A stretch of 64,000 nucleotides of DNA from Chlorophyllum brunneum (lineage: Eukaryota > Basidiomycota > Agaricomycetes > Agaricales > Agaricaceae), in assembly GCA_963576785.1 (NCBI GenBank), contig OY756143.1:744001-808000 (forward strand), given 5' to 3'. The position numbers were made by a program, and so were the translations under genes. This document shows positions 57,322 to 64,000 of the stretch, piece by piece; positions within the stretch are counted from its first letter, which is position 1; every line of letters starts with the position of its first letter. The notes below the pieces were generated by a model. It made no database searches, had not been told where the DNA came from, and saw only the letters and a program-made list of their open reading frames with translations.

Positions 57322-57997
57322 TTTTTGTTACCTCGGCAGTTTGTATTAGTAGGAAGTACGTATTACTTGTTACCAGATACCTTTTGTTCGGACTATATCT
57401 CTGTATGATCTTGTCGATGCAAACCCCTTGTGCATAGAGTATGCCAAGTACGAAAGCAATAGAAGCCCGTTCCGCAGGTGCCCCGTACCTAGAAAATATA
57501 ATATTGGACGTGCGAGCCGTCGCAGGGGCCGTCAGTAAATTCGCAGGATTTCAAACTCGTAAGCTCAATTTGTGAAGAGTGGAGCGGCCCAACTACCCCG
57601 AAAACCAAAACCAGGAAAAAGAACATCCTCATCCGCAGATTGGAAGCCCATTGTCATGGAGTGAGACACGAATATCCATTCACAGAGCAAGTGTCCATTC
57701 TTGGAGTGTCCTGCAGTCAGAAATAGTCCACAAATCTCGGTATGTGCTCATCCTGCTTCCTCTGCCGAACTCTTTATGATGACACCGGATGACTATTTTT
57801 CAACCAGAACGCGGCCGAATATTCTAATATTCCCATATCATATGGTGGTGGCAGGCGTGGGTCATCGAAACGGCAATGATCGGCGGGTGGTGTAGTCTTG
57901 AATGTGGTTGGTCCAATACTGGCGGCGGACGTACTTACGGTTTAAAGGGGGCCATGATCCCGAATCTCCTGGTGTTTCCCCCTCCCATCGCTCCCTG
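57322..57997. other. Spacer between the two peroxygenase genes
   Basis: This holds the 3' region of copy 1 and the promoter of copy 2. No coding exon or clear TATA box was seen. Confidence 0.55.
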
Positions 57998-59331
57998 ATG
58001 AAAAGCGTTCTGAAGTTCGTTGCATTTGCACTCATAGCAGCACCCTTGGCTCGGGCCCTTCCATCCCATCTTTCTCTTGCCGGTCTTACGGAAGAGCAGT
58101 TGAAGGTGGTTCTGCCAAGGTTTCAGGTAGCCCCGCCAGAAGACCCCCCAGGTCCACAGAACGATACATCTACGAAATTAGTTGATGATGATGTGCACCC
58201 CTGGAAGCCTCCCACTCCGAATGATATGCGCGGACCTTGTCCAGGACTTAATACCCTCGCATCTCACGGAGTAAGCATCTTACCGATTTTCCTGTATGAC
58301 TGTGCCTTAAACGGGGGACGTCAGTACCTTCCTCGTAAAGGAATTGCTACTCCAGCTCAGATAGTCAACGCCACAATGCATGGTGAGGCGCTCGTAGGTG
58401 CCTGATTGAATTGAGTTCACGCTAAGTTTAGGCTTTAACATGGATCTCGGACTTGCCAAATTCGTTACGTACGCTGCGTTCCTGGTGGATGGCAACCCGA
58501 TCACCAATTTAATGAGCATTGGAGGGAAGAGCTCTCTTACTGGGGAAGACCCTCCTGAACCCGCGATAGTTGGTGGTTTAGACACCCACGCTGTGTTCGA
58601 AGGTTAGTCGTAGTGATCATGTAGGGTTTTCAATGATGTCACAGTTTTCCATAGGTGATGCAAGCCTGACTCGCGCTGATGCTTTCTTCGGAGATAACCA
58701 TAGCTTCAACCAAACCTTATGGGATGAGGTAGGTCCTTTCCCGGTTAGTACCCATCAGACACAACAAATACCCAATCAGTTTCAGTTCGTTGACTTCAGC
58801 AATCGATTTGGCGCCGGAAAATACAACCTAACCGTTGCCGGAGAACTAAGATTCCAGAGGATCATGGATTCGATTGCCACGGACCCACAGTTCTCTTTCG
58901 TCTCACCCCGGTTCTTTACCGCTTACGCAGAATCCGTTTTCCCCATCAACTTCTTCATCGATGGCCGCCAGACGGATACCCAGCTCGACCTCGATGCTGC
59001 TCTCAGCTTCTTCCGTGACATGAGATTCCCCAAAGGATTTTTCAGAGCCGCTAAACCGATGGGTGCTGATAACCTCGGGAGCGTTGCAGCAGCTCACCCC
59101 ATCCCTCCTGGCGCAAATAATGGTACTGTCAATAGCTACACGCCTGATCCAAACTCCGCGGATTTCTCGTCAGTGTGCAAGTTATATGTCAACTTTGTCA
59201 ACCAGACGGTAAAGGGGTTGTATCCTCATCCAACCGGAGTGTTGAGAGACGCACTAAATCGAAATTTGGGTTTCTTGTACGAATTCATAGCTAGCCCTGC
59301 ATGCCCTCAAGTTTTTCCTTACGGCCAGTAA
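57998..59331 (+). CDS. Unspecific peroxygenase (heme-thiolate), copy 2
   Basis: This is a tandem paralogue of copy 1 with the same reaction type. Exons 57998-58270, 58325-58382, 58432-58602, 58655-58728 and 58786-59331 join in frame to 373 residues. The first two exons have exactly the same lengths as in copy 1 (273 and 58 bases). The third and fourth differ because the third intron sits about seven codons earlier. The signal peptide is MKSVLKFVAFALIAAPLARA. Motifs are RGPCPGLNTLASHG, YLPRKGIATPAQIVNA, FEGDASLTRADAFFG, HSFNQTLW and SPRFFTAYAESVFP with the Arg-Glu pair, then NFFIDGR and a final FPYGQ. One change from copy 1 is the basic YLPRK in place of YLPRN; copy 1 Tyr-Tyr before TAYAE is Phe-Phe here, close to the heme access channel. 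Different substrate preference is inferred. Confidence 0.95.
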
Positions 59332-59603
59332 AATGTATTGTTCGCCACTGTAATGTATACTGTAGTCTGTCCACGCGATCATAATTATGACACCTCACCC
59401 ACAGGAAGCCATAATAGCGCCTCCGATGAGGCCCTGGTAGCTGAAAGCTTCGTGGATACAAGCCGCTGAGAGATGTAAGGGTATATTACCGTTAAAAGTA
59501 TGTCATTGGGAGCCATAAGACCAATCACAAAAATCTCAAAATCACGGAAATCTAGTTACTAGTAAACTTCCGGGACAGTCAGAGGTCGAAGGAACCCCTC
59601 AGC

Positions 59604-61573
59604 CTAGTGAGAGGCCACCCTTTTCTTGCGCTCGGGTAGGGTCAAACTGCACTTGATCCCAACAAGGACTACGGCAGACATGACGACGTAAACCAGGTTC
59701 CCTCCCAAAATCTGTCTCTCCAACGAGATCGAAAATAGAGATGATGCAAGGGTCGGGGCGATAGTCCGCATCATGCAGCCGGCCATCTGCACGATACCAT
59801 TCACGGATCCGAGTATCGACTTTGGTGCGTTCTCAGCTACGACGACATGGATTGCACCTAGGACGGTTCAATTAAGCCCGGTTAAGCAAGCGAGATAAGA
59901 GTATTTTCGTGCGTACCGTAGCCCATATAGAGAGAGAGTTGGAAAGTAAGTTGAACAAGGATGGAGATCCAGGTTCCGACGCCAACGCCTCCATTACGTC
60001 GAGCAAGGTAGGTAGAAACGGGGTATGTCAGGAAAGACACGAAGAAAGAAGCATATGACAATTTGTAAACCCTGCTGGCACCATATTTCCGAATGAACTT
60101 TCCAAGCAAGTTGATTTGGACGAAGGCGTTCGCAAAGCCCCAAGTACCCATGATCAAACCAATTTGATAAGGGTTAAATCCCAATCCGCCAAGCTCAATT
60201 CTTGTGGAATAAATGAGTGGCAGGAGAACATTATAGGCCATATCCGAGTATGTAAGGAAGAGGTAGTTGACGATGATGACTTGCATCGTTTTAGAACCGA
60301 GAACGGAGCGCAAGGTTGGAGGTTCAGAGTTGGGTTTCCCGAGGTTTTTGCAGGAGTCTATAGAGGACTCGGAAGAGGTAGGAGATGGACAACGAGTTGA
60401 GGTGGTCGTGCCGTAGTCTGCACCATTGTTATGGTTTAAAAGGGTATCAGTAGAACTGGCCTCTGAGATTTCCCGATCTTGTTTTGATTTTCTCTCCTCA
60501 TCGAATTTTGCAGGAGCCATGATAGCGGGATGTGTCTACTCAAGTTGCGTAAACCCGACTGGGAATCAAGCGGTGACGAACCCATACCTCCTTAAATCCT
60601 AAGAATGCAATCATGAAAGTAAACAGAGCAACGACGGCAGAAACAAGACATGGGAGGAAATATGGATGATCCTTAAAAAGCGCAATCTTGCCAAATACAT
60701 CCGGCCATCGCTTGGCGGGATTGCTCAAGACGCCACCCATGATTGGTCTGCAGCCTCTGGATAAGGATTTGTCCGAACAATAGAAGTGTAGATGACACAC
60801 GCAATGGTTGAGCCAACACTCCACATTAGAGGCATCAATGCGAAGGCGTCCCCGATATTCGTCTCGTCTGTGAGCTAGAATGCGGTACTGTTACCATGGA
60901 CTGCTGAGTAAACTGGAAAGGGAGCATACCTCTACCATGACCGTTTTTGAGACACCTGTATAGCTCTAAGTATTTGTATACAATACGAGTAGCACGAATA
61001 ACACATACCAATGTTGCCATTAAACACGCCCTGGAGACAGCGGGACCAAACTAGGGGCCAAAATGATGTCGAATACCCGAACTTCAGCATCGCGAAGGTC
61101 AGGCCGAACGGCCCGAGAAGTAGAATAGGTCTTCTACCAATGCGATCAGACAACCATCCCCAATGGAAGACAGTAGCAGCTTCCGCAAAGAAGAATGCTG
61201 ATTCCTAGTCACGCGAAATATAGGCGAGAGATCAAAACAAGAACGAGTCATAAAGATTTCACCCAGGGTTGTCACTCACGATGATACCAGCAAAATAACC
61301 TGTCTTCCTATCGTCCCCTTTTGTGATTCCCGTTTCTCGAACGAACTGATTGATGAAGGGATAGATGACAAGAGCAGTAATGGGTTCTGCAAACTGGATG
61401 AGCATAACAAGGAACAACTGGAACTTTGGGAGTGGTGTCCGTTGCTCTGCAGCATTTATCGTTTCTCGTTCGTTTTGGGTAGTAGCGCTAATCGGTGTCG
61501 AGGCCCGTTCATAACGCCCTTCATCACGGTTAACTTGATTGATCTGTGTGTCGTCGTCGAGGGCGTTAGTCAT
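59604..61573 (-). CDS. MFS transporter, ZIFL/YCR023C-like, second copy
   Basis: This twelve-span major facilitator is in the same family as the gene at 21.8-23.8 kb. It begins MTNALDDDTQINQVN with an acidic Ser/Thr-rich tail, then TPLPKFQLFLVMLIQFAEPI and LVIYPFINQFVRETGIT. The MFS motif A is SDRIGRRPILLLGPFG, followed by VFNGNIG and VELTDETNIGDAFAL. A cytosolic loop rich in Ser and Lys carries DREISEASSTDTLLN. The second half has NYLFLTYSDMAYNVLLPL, IELGGLGFNPYQIG and LISLA, then a last exon with SVNGIVQMAG, TLASSLFSIS and GGNLVYVVMSAVVLVGI, ending PERKKRVASH at 59604. About eight short introns are needed. Substrate is unknown. Its stop lies about 270 bases from the convergent stop of peroxygenase copy 2. 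Confidence 0.87.
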
Positions 61574-64000
61574 AGAACTGCTGAGCGTCGTGAAGGGTAG
61601 CAGGGAAAAGAGCTATACGAGGAGGGAAAGTGCGTGGCAAACTTTTGCCGACTCATGGGGATTTTATAGGCATCAGTGACGGAAACAAGGGTCTGCCTCA
61701 CATCGAGTAATCGAGGGTTGATTAATATGAACGGTATCATGATGATCCGACCACCACCCACGGGCCGCAGTCCATAACAAGATTATTTTATGGAGTCATA
61801 CTCCGTGCAGACCATCCGCTGGTGCAGGACTGAGTACCGAGTCACAGAGCCTCCCTGCTTGACATATTTCCCGGTCTCCCGGACACTGCCACCTACAAAC
61901 ATACCGACGTTTGTGCTACGAGTGTGTGGCAGCTTAGGCAACGGTTCTGGACAGATTGGGACTAGTCTTGCTTCGATTCTTCGCGAGATGTGTCAAGGCC
62001 GGGTCACGAGTTGAGGGTCCTTGCTTCCACACTTCATTCCAAACGAACGGGATTAGATGAGCTTGTCAAAGTGACATTACATTCACCACAGTAGCAATAA
62101 TGACGCAAACCCAAGCTCGTGTTATGATAGGGGCGTTTCGCGTTTATTTTTGGACCCGAAGGACCCACGCAGAGCTGTATAGTCAACTTTCTCTACACCT
62201 CGATGCAGTAGATATAAACTTAGCCGTTGGTGCCCATGTTCCCAGACCAAGCGGACAGCAAACTCACCCCAGGATCAAGTTTTTGTCGGAACGGAGCCAC
62301 CTGTTTGCGGGGACCTACCCGAGTCACATCTGATTAGCATACCTCGCTCCAAAAAGAAGTTACAGCCACCCTATGCGCACCCTGTGGATGGAGTTGATTC
62401 GGCTGTCGGTCAAATGGATTGGAGCATTCGCCTTCCCAATGGAGGCACCAACAGCACATGCCCGAAGACCAGTCGTACTTCCGCCGCACAACCAACTAAT
62501 ATTGCTTGATAGCCTGCCTAACGACCACTGACATGCATGTTTGAGAAGCTAGTCCACCCCTTAGAATTGAGTTTTTCTAGCAATGAATTTTCTAGAGCAG
62601 TACGCGAACGTTAACAGGGGGGAGGAATCACACTCGAAGAATATTTGCCTCGTGGTGGCGAGGCGTCTGGACGATGCACCACGCTGCCACTCTATCGACC
62701 AGAGAATCACCTGTATTAAGAGGTTCCAGGACGTAGATCGTGTTCCGGAAGGATTGCCTCGAGAACGTCCAAGATTAGCGTGGTGCGATCAATTAATAGA
62801 TTGCGGGGATAGTTCGTGAATCTATTGGCTTGTGCCTGCCCCTTTAACGGAGTGAGACGCTTAAGCTGTTACTTAGTCAACTTTGTTATCGATGGGTTGG
62901 GTAGGGAAGGAAAAAGGAAACACGTAGATCTGCTAACCTTTAGGGGGGAGGGGAGGTCGCTTCTGATGATTCCACCCGAAGGTGACCCATGTTGGCCATT
63001 GAGCCAATCCAAAGCTAGTCATTGAGGGAATCGTGACGCTACTGATATTTAGACTCGATAATTTGAAATTAGTTCTCAGAGATTCACCCTCTTGAATCGA
63101 ACTGCGTGGAGACGATCCACCGGTCTATTCCCCGCCCAGTCCATGTTCGCCAAATGCATAAGCCAGAACCTTTTTCCAAGATTGTGATGTTGTTATTTTA
63201 TCATTGATTGGGGGATGCAAAGGAGCAAAAAAGACAATGCACAATGACCCGACCGCTGATTCGTCTACCCAACACGGGAACGGTGTCACCCTACCGCGGT
63301 GTAGATGAACTGGGTCTGAACACTCCCTACTCCGGCAGACTGACAACAGTGGATCGACAACGAAGGCAGAATTGACTATACCTGGTCTGGTACAGCAGCC
63401 TAAAATCCGAAGTCGCGCTGGAAAGTAAAATTTATTAGTATTACCACCAAAAACTAGCGATACTGTCTCGGACGAAACCCTACTCCAGCCGCGTGGCCAA
63501 AACACCTTACTTACATATGTATCAGCACGTCTATGATAGCAGAGGACGTTCTACTTGTCTCGCAGTGTACACTCAAGAGCAGGCAATCGGTGCTCCGAGA
63601 TTTTCAGGTATTTGAGGGCAAGCATTTCCAGAACCAGGACGTTGAGTGGCTGGGACTGGTGCCTCGAGACGTAACCCCCCAACAGCCAGTTGAGTAAAAG
63701 GAACTCGAAGTCACTCCTCAACGCCGGAACTGGGAACTGAAGTTCCCCGAAAGATAAGTGTACCTACCATGAGCCCCTGTGAGAGAAGGGTGTATCTAGG
63801 TTCGTTGTTGGTGCCGTCGCGTTGAATATGAAGGCTGGAAATCCTCCCAGATAATTCGAGATCACTGAAAATAAAATTTGGACAGGCTTCGTACATAGAC
63901 CTAGGCATTGCGTAGGCACTCCATCCCAGAATTCGGCATTCACCAGAGGGCTGCAGGTTATGGGTTGTAGGCCGCCAAGTCGGTCAAAGTGAGAGAACTG
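61574..64000. other. No convincing gene to the window end
   Basis: The left edge is the promoter of the second MFS gene. Beyond it are only short frames. A 126-codon minus frame at 63125-63505 and a 65-codon one at 63711-63908 show no recognised motif. A gene cut by the window end on the minus strand cannot be excluded. Confidence 0.45.

Noticed and set aside
62583..63025. Adjacent short plus-strand frames near the right end
   Set aside because: They match no family, do not connect by plausible introns and have no signal peptide.

Overview
This window is nuclear DNA of a mushroom-forming basidiomycete (Agaricomycetes, probably Agaricales). Three things point there. Nearly every gene is split by very short GT-AG introns of about 45-80 bases. 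The gene content is typical: long unspecific peroxygenases of the Agrocybe type, a HsbA-like surface protein, a fungal NACHT ATPase, a one-piece urease, and DUF4112 and DUF4604 proteins. Long Ser/Pro-rich hypothetical proteins are also common. No rRNA, tRNA, CRISPR array or intact transposon was recognised. I could not name the species.

Layout. 1-4.2 kb: no convincing gene, one strong hairpin. 4.3-5.2 kb: Ser-rich hypothetical protein (-). 8.5-11.5 kb: complete ten-exon urease (+). 11.7-12.3 kb: first member of a repeated family called family A here. 12.4-13.2 kb: DUF4604 protein (+). 14.1-14.8 kb: HsbA-like secreted protein (-). 16.7-17.9 kb: family A copy 2 (+). 18.0-19.0 kb: DUF4112 protein (-). 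20.1-21.6 kb: SPT2 chromatin protein (-). 21.8-23.8 kb: MFS transporter (-). 25.8-28.9 kb: family A copies 3 and 4 in tandem (-). 29.0-31.3 kb: DENND6-type Rab exchange factor (+). 31.9-33.8 kb: CFIm68/CPSF6-like RNA-binding protein (+). 34.8-36.7 kb: NACHT ATPase (-). 36.9-38.2 kb: family A copy 5 (+). 38.3-40.1 kb: Ser-rich hypothetical protein (-). 44.0-45.8 kb: ornithine decarboxylase (+). 46.1-47.8 kb: secreted Asp-Pro-Ser repeat protein (-). 48.9-49.7 kb: broken gene for a secreted acidic repeat protein (-). 50.1-51.4 kb: family A copy 6, apparently frameshifted (-). 52.1-53.4 kb: short-chain dehydrogenase (+). 56.0-59.3 kb: two tandem peroxygenases (+). 59.6-61.6 kb: second MFS transporter of the same family (-). 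61.6-64 kb: nothing convincing.

How the genes fit together. Urease, ornithine decarboxylase, SPT2, CPSF6-like and DENND6 are housekeeping genes (nitrogen recycling, polyamines, chromatin, mRNA 3'-end processing, membrane traffic). Between them lie accessory genes. The secreted proteins (HsbA-like, the repeat proteins and the two heme-thiolate peroxygenases) act outside the cell. The right end groups a dehydrogenase, two peroxygenases and a transporter, which could be a small oxidation and export neighbourhood.

The best candidate for something undescribed is family A. Six related genes or gene remnants are scattered over 40 kb. They have a conserved helical N-terminal part, a low-complexity linker and a C-terminal module of about 75 residues built around a Pro-Asp-Met and Gly-Cys-Arg-Asn core. 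Four of them also share a nucleotide block at the 5' end. All protein names come from reading translated motifs by eye; no database search was run.
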